From: Cyclobacterium marinum DSM 745
GTDB lineage: Bacteria > Bacteroidota > Bacteroidia > Cytophagales > Cyclobacteriaceae
Assembly: GCF_000222485.1 (NCBI RefSeq)
Contig: NC_015914.1
Location: 434,001-498,000 of the forward strand
Direction of reading: 5' to 3'
Length of the DNA stretch: 64,000 bases
The notes under the pieces were generated by a model. That model searched no databases and was not told where the DNA came from. It saw only the letters and a list, made by a program, of their open reading frames with translations. A program made the position numbers and the translations under genes. Positions 8,801 to 17,434 of this stretch are shown piece by piece (the first letter of the stretch is position 1; each line of letters begins with the position of its first letter).

Positions 8801-10724
8801 TGAATTCTATGAAAACAAGGTACAGCAGATTCATATCGTAGGAGAATATGCCAAAAGAATGTTAAATGATTATAAGGAAGCCTTGCAGTTTGCTGAAGAT
8901 TATTTCCAATTGAATTACAACGTATTTTTAAACAAATACTTTAAAGGAAGCCGACAAAATGAAATCAAAAGGAACATCACCCCGAGTAAATTCCGGCAAC
9001 TTTTCGGTGAACTTTCCCCCCGTCAATTAAAAATAATCAAAGACAATCAATCCAATAATATCGTGGTAGCTGCAGGACCCGGCAGTGGAAAAACCAGGGT
9101 TTTGGTTCATAAACTGGCTTCTTTGTTGCTAATGGAGGATGTAAAACATGAGCAATTGCTAATGGTTACTTTTTCTAGGGCCGCAGCCTCAGAATTCAAG
9201 CAAAGACTTCTTAAGCTTATTGGCAATGCGGCCAATTTTATCGAGATAAAAACCTTTCATTCCTATTGCTTTGACTTGCAGGGAAAAATTGGAGACTTAG
9301 ACAAATCGACCGATATCATCAAAAAAACAGTAGAGAAAATTACCGGGGGAGAAGTGGAAGCCAACCGAATTACCAAGACAGTTTTGGTGATAGATGAAGC
9401 CCAAGATATGGATGCCAATGAATTTGCTTTAATCAAGGCCTTGATGGAGCAAAATGAAGAAATGAGAGTGATTGCTGTGGGAGATGATGACCAAAATATA
9501 TTCGAATTTCGAGGCGCCAATGCTAAGTACCTGGAACAATTTATCCATAAAAAACAGGCCGTTAAATACGAATTGACAGAAAACTACAGGAGCCAAAAGA
9601 ATCTGGTTGATTTCACCAATCAATTTATCAAAAGGCTTCCAAACCGTTTAAAAACCAATCCAATAAATGCAATATCCGACAAAAATGGAAAAATTAAACT
9701 TGTAAAATATCAGGGCCAACATCTCATTTCACCTATAGTAAATGACATCCTAAGTTCGGAGCTTAAAGGAAGTACTTGTGTATTGACCCGATCCAATGAT
9801 GAAGCATTGCAAATCACCGGTTTATTGCTCAAATACAAAATTCCCGCTAAATTAATTCAAACAAATGATGGCTTTAATTTATTCAATCTTATAGAGCTTC
9901 GCTTTTTCTTTAATCATTTGGAATTAGCTGATGATGTATATGTAATTGATGAACAACTGTGGAGACATGCCAAAAAAGCTTTGTGGCAGAAATACAAAAA
10001 GAGCTCGAAAATTGAAGTATGCATCAACTTGATTAAGGAATTTGAAGCTTCCCATCCTAATAGAAAGTACAAGTCTGATCTGGAGCTTTTCCTCAAAGAG
10101 TCTAAGTTAGAAGATTTTATTTCCCGCAATGGAGACGCTATCTGGGTTTCGACCATACATAAAGCCAAAGGTAAGGAGTTTGACAACATCTTTCTGCTTT
10201 TACAAAACCTCAGCCGACTACTAGACGAGGACATCAGGCTTTTGTATGTAGCCATGACAAGGGCCAAACAGCAGCTGTCCATTCATTTAAAAGGGGATTT
10301 TCTGGACAATATTATTGTTGACGACCTGGTCAAAGTGACTGACTCCACCCATTGGCCTGAACCGGACATTATGGTGATGCAACTCAGCTATAAAGATGTC
10401 TGGCTAAGTTTTTTTAAATATACCCAATACAGGACTTCCCATTTAAAAAGTGGCGATGAACTCCAGGCAAAGGAAGGCACTTGCTTCGATCAGGAAAACC
10501 ATCCCATCTTAAAATTCTCGAAAAAATTCAAAATGCAACTTGAGGATCTGGAAAAAGGAGCTTACCATCTTGCCTCTGTTAAAGTAAACTTTATCGTTTA
10601 TTGGAAAGCGGAGGAAACTGAGGAAGAATTATTAATCGTCTTGCCTGAATTGCATTTCAAAAAAAAGACCAATCCGATTGAAAGTATCATACAAGCAGCC
10701 AGTACCCCCACCACCACTAAATAG
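5868..10724 (+). CDS. Exonuclease-RecQ-UvrD fusion helicase
   Basis: A 1618-residue three-part DNA-processing enzyme. Residues 1-120 look like a DEDDh 3'-5' exonuclease: D-T-E-T near residue 8, G-H-N-I-I-K-H-D-L near 51, and a later H...D pair. A C-x3-C-x2-C cluster lies near residue 232. A RecQ helicase core follows: Walker A P-T-G-G-G-K-S near 285, V-I-D-E-A-H-C-F near 387, and Q-E-A-G-R-A-G-R-D near 577. The C-terminal third is a UvrD/Rep superfamily 1 helicase: A-G-P-G-S-G-K-T near 1069, D-E-A-Q-D-M near 1175, Y-R-S-Q near 1242, and V-A-M-T-R-A-K-Q-Q near 1460. No HRDC domain was seen. Two opposed or cooperating motors with a nuclease suggest end processing in repair or defence; this role is inferred. 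It stands alone, not in an obvious operon. Confidence 0.9.
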   Translation: MKLIAFIDTETAVKSQKVLDIGSIKSTGEIFHSPSMNAFMEFLKGTQFICGHNIIKHDLKYIGRGLTDINFDTSKIIDTLFLSPLLFPKRPYHALVKDDKLQTEDKNNPLNDAKKAKDLFFDEISAFQQLSKSLQEIYYMLLGEKPEFKAFFTFLDYQSHSTEIESFIRKEFYNDICQEANLSKLIEYSPTALAYSLALINTRSRLSITPPWVIKNYPDIESILYQLKNNPCLPGCQYCNQALDIHRGLKKFFGFETYRTYGEEPLQEKAVKAAIDNKSILAVFPTGGGKSITFQVPALMSGENAKGLTVVISPLQSLMKDQVDNLEKSGITDAVTINGLLDPIERAKSFERVENGAASILYISPESLRSKSIEYLLLGRNIIRFVIDEAHCFSSWGQDFRVDYLYIGDFIHALQKKKNKAEPIPVSCFTATAKQKVIEDICRYFQEKLSLELQIFRSKTSRTNLHYKVFPKEDEEQKYNAVRSLIEEKDCPTIIYVSRTYKAYVLAEHLTNDGFSAKPYHGKMDKQEKSENQDAFINGSVQVMVATSAFGMGVDKKDVGMVIHYEISDSLENYVQEAGRAGRDENISADCFVLFNEEDLSKHFILLNQTKLSIKEIQQVWRAIKNITRFRSTVSNSALEIARKAGWYDNIREIETRVKTAITALEEAGYIKRGQNIPKIYANSILAQNAQEAIDKINASEKFQDNQKQNGIRIIKKLFSSKSKNHSNEEEAESRIDYISDHLGIVKEEVFKIIRLLREENILADSKDLTAFIKNGENKNRPLAIVEAYAHIENFLLSTFGEDEKTFQIKALNEAAEENGCKEVSLNKIKTIINFWAIKNWIKRKALSYSNSHINIFCIQPKDKLSEKLKKRHELAVFIINFLHSRYLSNVPEVEQSKTQLLIEFSVQELKEAYENSSLLFKVPITAEDIEDTLFYLSRIEALKIEGGFMVVYNQLTIERIEQDNKIRYKVDDYQKLNEFYENKVQQIHIVGEYAKRMLNDYKEALQFAEDYFQLNYNVFLNKYFKGSRQNEIKRNITPSKFRQLFGELSPRQLKIIKDNQSNNIVVAAGPGSGKTRVLVHKLASLLLMEDVKHEQLLMVTFSRAAASEFKQRLLKLIGNAANFIEIKTFHSYCFDLQGKIGDLDKSTDIIKKTVEKITGGEVEANRITKTVLVIDEAQDMDANEFALIKALMEQNEEMRVIAVGDDDQNIFEFRGANAKYLEQFIHKKQAVKYELTENYRSQKNLVDFTNQFIKRLPNRLKTNPINAISDKNGKIKLVKYQGQHLISPIVNDILSSELKGSTCVLTRSNDEALQITGLLLKYKIPAKLIQTNDGFNLFNLIELRFFFNHLELADDVYVIDEQLWRHAKKALWQKYKKSSKIEVCINLIKEFEASHPNRKYKSDLELFLKESKLEDFISRNGDAIWVSTIHKAKGKEFDNIFLLLQNLSRLLDEDIRLLYVAMTRAKQQLSIHLKGDFLDNIIVDDLVKVTDSTHWPEPDIMVMQLSYKDVWLSFFKYTQYRTSHLKSGDELQAKEGTCFDQENHPILKFSKKFKMQLEDLEKGAYHLASVKVNFIVYWKAEETEEELLIVLPELHFKKKTNPIESIIQAASTPTTTK

Positions 10725-10775
10725 CCAGTATTAAAGGGCTATTTGAAAGAGGATAGTTTTGATCAAGTATAATTT

Positions 10776-11954
10776 TTACTCTAGCTTCCCAAACATAATG
10801 CGTTCCTTACGGCTATCAGAATGATCACCTTGAGTAGCAATTAACCAAATGCTATTGTTGTGTTTTGCAAAACTTGGATATTGAAAGGATTGGTTGGTTC
10901 TAAAACTGTATTTTCTTTCCCAATTTTTACCATCTAGCGACACGTCAATATTAAATACGCTGCGAGAGACTCCATCCACCTTTGTGTTTTCTTGCCAGCC
11001 TAAGTAATAAATCCCATCAAAAAAATCAAAAGTAGGTTTTGAGTTGGTTCCATTGGGAATGGATGGAATTGATTCGGCGTCGGTCCAGTCCTGACCATCT
11101 TTGCTATAGGTAATGAGGTAATTCTTATCTCCATCATCCCTCCTACAAATAGCCATCCAGGTGCCATCCGGAAGACGGTTAACGGCAGATTCAGACAATT
11201 GAGCTGATTGTGGTTCATTATAATGGCCAAGAATTTCAAAGGTATCTAACTTTTTATTGGCAATAGCCAGAGCATTTTGCTTTCCCGGGAAATTGTTCAA
11301 GGTTGTATAGATTTTGCCGTCAAACCCTTTAAAGGAATCAAAAAGGTAGGCGCCGTATCCAACCGGCTTTTTATTGAATCCATGTGCTATGGCATCCTTA
11401 TAAAAGTTCTCTGTGGTGAAATCAAGTTTACCGGCTGAAGTTTTAATTTTTACTTTATGAATCTTTTTGGAAAAAGCACCGGAGCGCATATCATAGTCAA
11501 TGTACCAAACCTGAGAATATGGGATTTCTCCGGCTCGTTCATTGACAAAGTAGATGCGAAGGGTTTTTTTGTCCTTCTGTAGGATTCGTGGAATCCAACA
11601 TTGCCCTTCAGGTAAGGTGACATTGGCGAATTGCTGTTCGCTGTGGGCAAAGGGAATAATTTTTTCTACGGACATGGTCTTTAAGTTTACGATAGACATG
11701 GTCGAATAAATAAAAGTCCAATGCCCACTTTCTCCGGCTTTCAAATCATTGACCTCAGCCACAATGTAGGCGTAATCATCTACCAGAACAAACTCTGCGT
11801 CATGGGCTCCCTTTACTTCAGGGGCTGTCACCTTGACTAGTCCTGAAAGTACTGCATCCGCTACTCCCACAGGATCCCAATTGTTTGGCAGTATGCTTTG
11901 TGCATGTACAGACAATGAATAGAATATAGAAAAAACTAACAAAAAACTTCTCAT
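10776..11954 (-). CDS. Secreted BNR/Asp-box repeat protein, sialidase-like
   Basis: 392 residues from the chosen start at 11954, where a signal peptide begins (M-R-S-F-L-L-V-F, cut after V-H-A-Q). The longer reading from 11996 puts 14 extra residues before it and is less likely. Two Asp boxes are visible, S-K-D-G-Q-D-W and S-L-D-G-K-N-W, as in beta-propeller sialidases and related exo-hydrolases. The usual sialidase arginine triad and R-I-P motif are not evident, so it may be a non-sialidase propeller. The gene follows a broken YhhN-family gene on the same strand. Confidence 0.7.
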   Translation of the reverse strand: MRSFLLVFSIFYSLSVHAQSILPNNWDPVGVADAVLSGLVKVTAPEVKGAHDAEFVLVDDYAYIVAEVNDLKAGESGHWTFIYSTMSIVNLKTMSVEKIIPFAHSEQQFANVTLPEGQCWIPRILQKDKKTLRIYFVNERAGEIPYSQVWYIDYDMRSGAFSKKIHKVKIKTSAGKLDFTTENFYKDAIAHGFNKKPVGYGAYLFDSFKGFDGKIYTTLNNFPGKQNALAIANKKLDTFEILGHYNEPQSAQLSESAVNRLPDGTWMAICRRDDGDKNYLITYSKDGQDWTDAESIPSIPNGTNSKPTFDFFDGIYYLGWQENTKVDGVSRSVFNIDVSLDGKNWERKYSFRTNQSFQYPSFAKHNNSIWLIATQGDHSDSRKERIMFGKLE

Positions 11955-11996
11955 GGGTTTATATTTTAATTTTTCAAATAAAACTACTGTGACCAT

Positions 11997-12633
11997 TTAA
12001 TTTCTATGGTTTTTCTCACTATTGCCATAAGCCCTTATTAAAGAAAAGCTAATGCTAAGGTGGGCCAAATAATAGGTGGGTAATATCATGTAATTATAAT
12101 TATTATTACCCAAAAACTCTTTAAGGGAGATTATGGTATCTGAAATAAGAATTAAAAAGACCCCAAAAACAAAGGCCCATTTGGCTATCGCCGATCCATT
12201 CATGCCTACAGCCATTCCTAATGACAAACAGGAGATAAGCAAATAAATTAATACCGCCAGTAGCAACATGGTTTCTTCAAATCTTGGCCATAATAAGAAA
12301 TAAAAATACAGCAAAAATGAGGAGAGCAAAATCACCGTAAACTTCCGGTTGAGCTTACCATTCAGTGCTGCATACCATAAATAGCCCAAGTGAGCAATGA
12401 AATACAATGCAAAACCCTTGATAAACAAACCGTTGTCGCCTTTCATGATTGACAAAAACCAACCACACAACCTTGGGAGGTTTTAACCTTTGAAACTGGA
12501 GGAGCAAAATAATCAGGGCTCCAATCCCTGCTGTAGCTGATTTATACACAAATCCTGAAGTATTTAAGGCAAGGACTGCCGTAGCTGCCGACAATACCAA
12601 AAAGCCATATAGGCAGAATTTTATGCTCCACAT
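11997..12633 (-). pseudogene. YhhN/TMEM86-family membrane protein with a frameshift
   Basis: The first frame, from ATG at 12633, gives two membrane helices and ends its sensible part near L-K-P-P-K (about 12470). The second frame then carries I-M-K-G-D-N-G-L-F-I-K-G-F-A and F-I-A-H-L-G-Y-L-W-Y, matching the conserved GD...LFxxGxxxFxxAHxxY block of YhhN (lysoplasmalogenase-like) proteins, and five more membrane helices to the stop at 11997. The joined length of 637 bases is one base more than 212 codons, the usual family size, so a single-base shift near 12455-12475 is enough to explain it. It is either a recent pseudogene or an assembly error. Known members hydrolyse the vinyl-ether bond of lysoplasmalogens; activity here is unproven. 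Confidence 0.65.
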
Positions 12634-13227
12634 TTTTTTATTTTTATGTGTAAAAGTCGCTTCTTTGCAACTGTATAGTTATTATCTAAAATCTTAGTAC
12701 CTTATTTTTCAACATTCCAAATTCAAGTTTAGTAATTTAAGTACTTGTCATATGGGCTACCTATATAGAGACACAGGAATGTAGTAATGCTATTAGTTAT
12801 TAGTAAAGCTAGAAAAATACTATGTTCAATCTCCCTCATATACTTAGTTATTTTTATATCCTGTTCATAGGGGGTAAGGATTTAGTAAGGATTGTTGTTC
12901 ATCATCTAATCCCATATTCTGAATGTTATCCAATACTTTCAATAAGGGCAAGTATACGTTTTTTTGTCGAATTTGAAACACAATTTTTTTCACTGTCACT
13001 CCAATTTTTTAGTTAAAAAATTATTCCTATTAATTACTTCACCCGCCATAAACGATATAACCCACTCTAGTTAGGAATTCTTTGGTTATTGCCAAGTTCC
13101 TAAATTGTAATATCAATAAGCCCCTTATAGCCCGCCGGCTTCTTTCATTGCGCTCAGAAACCGGCTCTAAAGACCAAGCTTTAGACAGGGGACTAAGTTT
13201 TACCAAAGTAATCAAAACATACAACCT
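12634..13227. other. Intergenic region without a supported gene
   Basis: 594 bases between the YhhN-family gene and the VOC lipoprotein gene. Short open frames occur on both strands (64 codons at 12822-13016, 61 codons at 13039-13224) but neither has a signal peptide, motif or coding-like composition. The stretch 13125-13165 is locally GC-richer, with an imperfect inverted repeat around GCCGGC. No clear terminator was found. Confidence 0.4.
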
Positions 13228-13722
13228 TTAGTTTGGAGAATGCAGCCCCATTTTATTCCCTTCTGAATCAAGGAAGATGGCGAAAAACCCACTCTCATCT
13301 GCATGGAGGGATTTTGGAACAATTATTTCTCCCCCATTTTTCTCGACCTTATCAAGAATTACTTGTAGGTCATCACCTCCATTTAAATAGATGGTCACCC
13401 CAGAGGCCGAGGGAGTGTAACCTTCTGCCTTCATAATCACCCCCGTAACCATTTGCTCTTCGTATGGGAAGATTCCCATTTGCATTTCCGGGAATTCCAT
13501 CTTCACAATGTGGATGTCCAAAATTGCCTGATAAAAATCAACTGCTCTTGAAATCTCTGTCGCGGGAATTTCAAAAATTGAAATAAAACTGTTCATAGGA
13601 ATGTTCTTTTGTGTTCCGTTTAAATCAATGGGGCGGTTTACAGTATTTGATTGGTCCTGACCCTCACAGGCGGCCAGGCAAAAGCCAAGTAAAACCACAC
13701 CATTGCGTATTAAATATTTCAT
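13228..13722 (-). CDS. VOC-family (glyoxalase-like) lipoprotein
   Basis: 164 residues. The N-terminus is a lipoprotein signal with lipobox L-A-A-C, cysteine 19 becoming the lipidated residue. After a short linker, one vicinal-oxygen-chelate domain runs from about residue 45 to the end (F-E-I-P-A-T-E-I-S-R-A-V-D-F-Y-Q, G-V-T-I-Y-L-N-G-G-D-D-L, G-F-F-A-I-F-L-D-S-E-G-N-K-M-G-L-H). Such domains are usually cytosolic, so membrane anchoring is somewhat unusual. The AraC regulator gene lies 71 bases upstream on the same strand, and the two may be co-transcribed. The substrate is unknown. Confidence 0.8.
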   Translation of the reverse strand: MKYLIRNGVVLLGFCLAACEGQDQSNTVNRPIDLNGTQKNIPMNSFISIFEIPATEISRAVDFYQAILDIHIVKMEFPEMQMGIFPYEEQMVTGVIMKAEGYTPSASGVTIYLNGGDDLQVILDKVEKNGGEIIVPKSLHADESGFFAIFLDSEGNKMGLHSPN

Positions 13723-13793
13723 ATTTTCTGTGTATGTTCACCATACAAATATGAAATAGGAACCTCAGCTAAAATTGTAAAAATGCGACACCT

Positions 13794-14609
13794 TTACTGA
13801 TAAAAAAGCCTTGATAGGGTCATGTTTTCATGGCCTAAAAATTCTTTGGGGTTGATACCTGTAAATTCTTTAAAATCCTTGATAAAATGTGCTTGGTCGT
13901 AATATTCAGTTTGGTAGGCAATGGCAGTTAAACTATCCGACTCTTGGTTTAGCAACATTTTTATAGCTGTTTGAAGGCGGATTACTTTGCCCAACTGTTT
14001 TGGGCTGACGCCAATTTGTTTTTTAAACTTCCGCTCTAGTTGCCTTCTTTTGGACAAGTCCTTTTTGAGAATTGCGCGTATCGATTCTGTTCCATTGGAG
14101 GATATCAGGGCATCGACAGTCTTTTTTACGATATTGTCAATGATTGCTTTTTCATTCAACTTTTCCAAGAGAAAACTCTCAATGATTGCAATCCGCTGTT
14201 GGCTATGCTTTGCCTGAATTATTTTTTGTTCCAAGGCATTGGCCGTATGCTCTTCAAACAAGCCTGCAATAGGGGTTTCTCTATTGACCAAATCTTTAAT
14301 AGGGCTTGTAACAAAATTGGCAAAGCCATAAGGATAAAATCTAATCGCAAAAGTATTTACTTGGCCCAAAGGCTCGATAAAAAATGGGTCCACGGTTTGT
14401 CCAAGAACCATTGCCCGAGGTTGTAGGATAAATTCATCCTGAGAAATGTACCGCTTGATATCATCTCCAAGAATAAATGCCATTTCAATGCATCCATCGG
14501 GAATAATCCGTTGCCTTTTGGCTTCCCCTTCAGCAGGAACTTCCAAAGTCCAATAACAACTTATAAGAGAGGCTAAATCCGGATGGGGTTGGAAGGTTTG
14601 ATAGTTCAT
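13794..14609 (-). CDS. AraC-family transcriptional regulator
   Basis: 271 residues. The N-terminal half begins H-P-D-L-A-S-L-I-S-C-Y-W-T-L-E and looks like the DUF6597-type sensing domain common in Bacteroidota AraC proteins. The C-terminal hundred residues form the double helix-turn-helix: L-E-R-K-F-K-K-Q-I-G-V-S-P-K, then L-T-A-I-A-Y-Q-T-E-Y-Y-D-Q-A-H-F-I-K-D-F-K-E-F-T-G-I-N-P. It probably controls itself and the VOC lipoprotein gene downstream. Neither ligand nor target is readable. Confidence 0.88.
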   Translation of the reverse strand: MNYQTFQPHPDLASLISCYWTLEVPAEGEAKRQRIIPDGCIEMAFILGDDIKRYISQDEFILQPRAMVLGQTVDPFFIEPLGQVNTFAIRFYPYGFANFVTSPIKDLVNRETPIAGLFEEHTANALEQKIIQAKHSQQRIAIIESFLLEKLNEKAIIDNIVKKTVDALISSNGTESIRAILKKDLSKRRQLERKFKKQIGVSPKQLGKVIRLQTAIKMLLNQESDSLTAIAYQTEYYDQAHFIKDFKEFTGINPKEFLGHENMTLSRLFYQ

Positions 14610-14842
14610 TAATGAATGAATTTTATAGGCTTAATCGCTCTGAATAGCCCAAAATGGTTTAATTTTATTGTGATAAAACATGATTTTTATTCACCTGACA
14701 TACAACCTTACCACCGAACACTCTATATCAATAAGGCTACACCTAATACCCTATAACATTACCTCTTTTAGATTTTTCCCCTGTGCACTATCTAGTTGTA
14801 TTACAAACTCAAATTTACCATTGATCCTTAATAAAACAAGGA

Positions 14843-15605
14843 GGACCGAGCGTAGTAAACAATTTATAAGAAACATACAAAATTTCACGCAGAGTCGCAG
14901 AGACGCATTGAGGGAATTTCCTAACCTTTGCGTCTTTGCACCTTTGCGAGCTTTCAACAGTATCCCATAAGTTTCTTCTACTCGTTTAACTTTGAGCGAT
15001 GGTGATAAAAAATTTATATGAACAATAAAAAAATTTCGCGCAGAGACGCAGAGACGCAATAAGGGAATTTCCTAATCTTTGCATCTTAGCGCCTTTGCGA
15101 GCTTTCAACAGTATCCCATAAGTTTCTTCTACTCGTTTACCTTTGAGCGATGGTGATAAAAAATTTATATGAACCATTAAAAAATTTCGCGCAGAGTCGC
15201 AGAGACGGAATGAGAAGATTTCCTAACCTTGCGTCTTAGCGCCTTTGCGAGCTTTCACCAGTATCCCATAAGCTTCTTCTACTCGTTTGACTTTGAGCGA
15301 TGGTGATAAAAAATTTATATGAACCATTAAAAAATTTCGCGCAGAGTCGCAGAGACGCAAAGAGAGGATTTCCTAACCTTTGCGTCTTTGCACCTTTGCG
15401 AGCTTTCAACAGTACCTAACAAGTTTCCTCTAGTCTTCTCCCTTAGAGGAATAGTTGTAAACAATTTATAAGAAACCTTAAAAAATTTCGCACAGAGTCG
15501 CAGAGATGCAATAAGGGAATTTCTTAACCTTAGCGTCTTTGCGCCTTTGCGGGCTTTCAACAGTGTCCCAAAAGATTCTTCTAGTCTTCACCCTTTGAGC
15601 GAATC
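14843..15605. repeat. Five tandem copies of a 151-bp repeat
   Basis: The core AATTTC(A/G)CGC-AGAG begins at 14881, 15032, 15183, 15333 and 15484, so the unit is 151 bases (once 150). Each unit holds CAGAGTCGCAGAGACGCA on one side and GCGTCTTxGCGCCTTTGCGA about 40 bases later; these two arms can pair imperfectly into a hairpin. The middle units are nearly identical, while the first and last differ more at their outer edges. Short open frames inside the array are by-products of the repeat. Sequences of this CGCAGAG type are, as far as I recall, scattered through many bacterial genomes. No gene lies between 14610 and 15658. Confidence 0.9.
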
Positions 15606-15610
15606 TAACT

Positions 15611-15642
15611 ACCCTTAAAGGCTTTAAAAGCCTTCAAGGGTT
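15611..15642. terminator. Hairpin between the repeat array and the GreA-like gene
   Basis: ACCCTT-AAAGGCTTT pairs with AAAGCCTT-CAAGGGT, giving an almost perfect inverted repeat with a tiny loop. It lies 17 bases beyond the stop of the minus-strand GreA-like gene. Neither side has a strong T-run, so its role as terminator is probable rather than certain. Confidence 0.5.
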
Positions 15643-15658
15643 TATACGATACGACACA

Positions 15659-16111
15659 TCAAACTACTTGCAGAATCTCAATGGCTCGGCCTCTAAAATC
15701 CACCTTATCTCCTGCACATTTACCTTTTAAGGCAATCACCAAGGGAGAATCAGCCGATACCACCTGAACTTCCTGCCCCTCATGCATGACCTTGCCAATG
15801 GAAGTAGCCACCCATAGCCAGCCAAGTTGAACCTTAACCAAGGCTCCGAGGCATACAGTAGCAGAAGGATCCACAGAGGTCTGGATTACCATTTTCTCAT
15901 CCCGATCCAACAGAACCTTTTGCTTTTCTAATAAATCCCTGCTTTGGTTGATGCTCTCTCTACCTGTCTCATATTTGTCTCCCATACTGCTTTTGGTATC
16001 AGCATTGGAGGCTTCTTGCAAGGCAAGTAATTGGGAATTAAGATCTTCTTTTTTCTCTGCCATTAAGGTCAGTACAGCATTTTTTAGGCCGGCTTTAAAG
16101 GTACTTTCCAT
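15659..16111 (-). CDS. GreA/GreB C-terminal-like protein
   Basis: 150 residues. The N-terminal half is a helical stretch with the block D-T-K-S-S-M-G-D-K-Y-E-T-G-R-E, typical of a Bacteroidota family often mislabelled 3-oxoacyl-ACP synthase. The C-terminal half (G-A-L-V-K-V-Q through V-I-A-L-K-G-K-C-A-G-D-K-V-D-F-R-G-R) resembles the FKBP-like domain of transcript cleavage factors GreA/GreB. The tip acidic residues of Gre are not clearly in place, so transcript cleavage is doubtful, but an RNA-polymerase-binding role is plausible. It lies 30 bases downstream of the aminopeptidase P gene, probably in the same transcript. Confidence 0.7.
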   Translation of the reverse strand: MESTFKAGLKNAVLTLMAEKKEDLNSQLLALQEASNADTKSSMGDKYETGRESINQSRDLLEKQKVLLDRDEKMVIQTSVDPSATVCLGALVKVQLGWLWVATSIGKVMHEGQEVQVVSADSPLVIALKGKCAGDKVDFRGRAIEILQVV

Positions 16112-16141
16112 CTATGAAAAATAAGCGTGAAGGTTTAACAA

Positions 16142-17434
16142 TTATTTTTCATTCATTAGGCTTTCTATTTCATCAGGCTCAATTGGAATATTTCCCATCA
16201 GGTCGGTATAGCCCTTTTCATTGATCACAATATTGTTTTCCAGCCTGATGCCTATTTCTTCTTCCAACACATAGATGCCCGGCTCCACGGTAAAGACCAT
16301 ACCCGCCTGAATCGGTTCATACATGGTACCTACATCATGCACGTCCAGCCCTAAGTGATGAGAAGTACCATGCATAAAATATTTTTTATATGCCGGGTTT
16401 TTGGGATCCTGGTTTTTTATATCCGTCTGATCAATCAAGCCCAAACTTAAGAGCTCACCTTCCATTATCAAACCTATTTCCTTATGGTAGGATTGTATAT
16501 CCACTCCCGGTCTTAGCATGGCCATTGCTTGTCGCTGCACCCTTAAGACAGCTTCATATATCTGCCTTTGTCGCTTGGTAAAGCGACCATTGACAGGAAT
16601 GGTTCTGGTCATGTCTGCATTGTAGTTGCCATATTCAGCACCTACATCCATAAGGATCAGGTCCCCATCCTTACAAGTCACACTATTGTCCAAATAATGC
16701 AGCACACAGGCATTTCTTCCTGAGCCAATGATGGGCTCATAAGCAAAACCTCTGCTGCCACTTTTTATAAACTGGTGTAGGTATTCCGCTTCTATTTCGT
16801 ATTCAAGTACCCCAGGTTTTACAAAATCCAATACCCTTCGAAAACCCGCCTCCGTGATATCACAGGCCTTTTGAATCTGATCAATCTCTTCCGTTTCTTT
16901 TACCGCCCTAAACTTGTGCATCATGGGGGCCAATCGATGGTATTGATGTAGCGGATACCTGGCCTTACATTCTTTAATAAACCGAGCAGTCCTAGTTTCC
17001 ACCTCCACAACAGCCCTGAGATGTTCATTTGTATTTAAGAAAACATGCTTACTAAGGTTCATCAAAGTATTAAAGATACTATCAAAATCCGTCGTCCATT
17101 TGATAGTACTTATGCCGGAAAGGGCAGTAGCTTCTCCCATGGTGAATTTATGTCCCTCCCAGATGGCAATATGTTCGCTGGTAGGTTTGATAAAAAGCAC
17201 CTCTCTCAATGCAGGATCCGGAAAGTCAGGACATATCACCAAGATGGTCTCTTCCTGATCGATTCCGCAGAGGTATAAAAGGTCATTGTTTTGCCTGAAC
17301 TTCATGGTCCCATCTGCATTGGTAGGCATGATATCATTGGAATTTAAAACCGCTAAAGAATTGGACGGCAATTTATTGGCAACTTTTGCCCTATTTTTGA
17401 TATAGAGGGATGCTTTGGCAGGTTCGTATCTCAT
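16142..17434 (-). CDS. pepP: Xaa-Pro aminopeptidase (aminopeptidase P, M24B)
   Basis: 430 residues. The N-terminal domain (1-170) is of creatinase/aminopeptidase P type and includes F-R-Q-N-N-D-L-L-Y-L-C-G. The C-terminal pita-bread domain carries all five metal ligands: D in L-M-D-V-G-A-E-Y, D in N-A-D-M-T-R-T, H in H-G-T-S-H-H-L-G-L-D-V-H-D, E in T-V-E-P-G-I-Y, and E in G-I-R-L-E-N-N. It removes the N-terminal residue in front of proline and should be cytosolic. The next gene downstream encodes the GreA-like protein. Confidence 0.93.
   Translation of the reverse strand: MRYEPAKASLYIKNRAKVANKLPSNSLAVLNSNDIMPTNADGTMKFRQNNDLLYLCGIDQEETILVICPDFPDPALREVLFIKPTSEHIAIWEGHKFTMGEATALSGISTIKWTTDFDSIFNTLMNLSKHVFLNTNEHLRAVVEVETRTARFIKECKARYPLHQYHRLAPMMHKFRAVKETEEIDQIQKACDITEAGFRRVLDFVKPGVLEYEIEAEYLHQFIKSGSRGFAYEPIIGSGRNACVLHYLDNSVTCKDGDLILMDVGAEYGNYNADMTRTIPVNGRFTKRQRQIYEAVLRVQRQAMAMLRPGVDIQSYHKEIGLIMEGELLSLGLIDQTDIKNQDPKNPAYKKYFMHGTSHHLGLDVHDVGTMYEPIQAGMVFTVEPGIYVLEEEIGIRLENNIVINEKGYTDLMGNIPIEPDEIESLMNEK

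Noticed and set aside
5868..10724. A complete phage-defence island around the helicase fusion
   Set aside because: Neighbouring genes (thioredoxin-fold protein, BNR protein) are not defence genes, so only the single fusion gene can be supported.
10719..10744. Inverted repeat AAATAGCC/GGCTATTT at the helicase stop as a terminator
   Set aside because: The stem overlaps the stop codon and no T-run follows on either strand.
12822..13224. Two small open frames (64 and 61 codons)
   Set aside because: No motif, no coding-like composition, and no matching promoter; read as chance frames.
14680..15560. Open frames of 60-100 codons on both strands in the repeat array
   Set aside because: They repeat with the 151-bp unit, and their sequence (L-R-L-C-V type) is a by-product of the hairpin arms; no signal or motif supports a protein.
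14843..15605. CRISPR array
   Set aside because: The repeat is 151 bp with no unique spacers, and no cas gene is near.
16390..17278. Plus-strand frames opposite aminopeptidase P
   Set aside because: Shadow frames of a gene with all catalytic residues in place.
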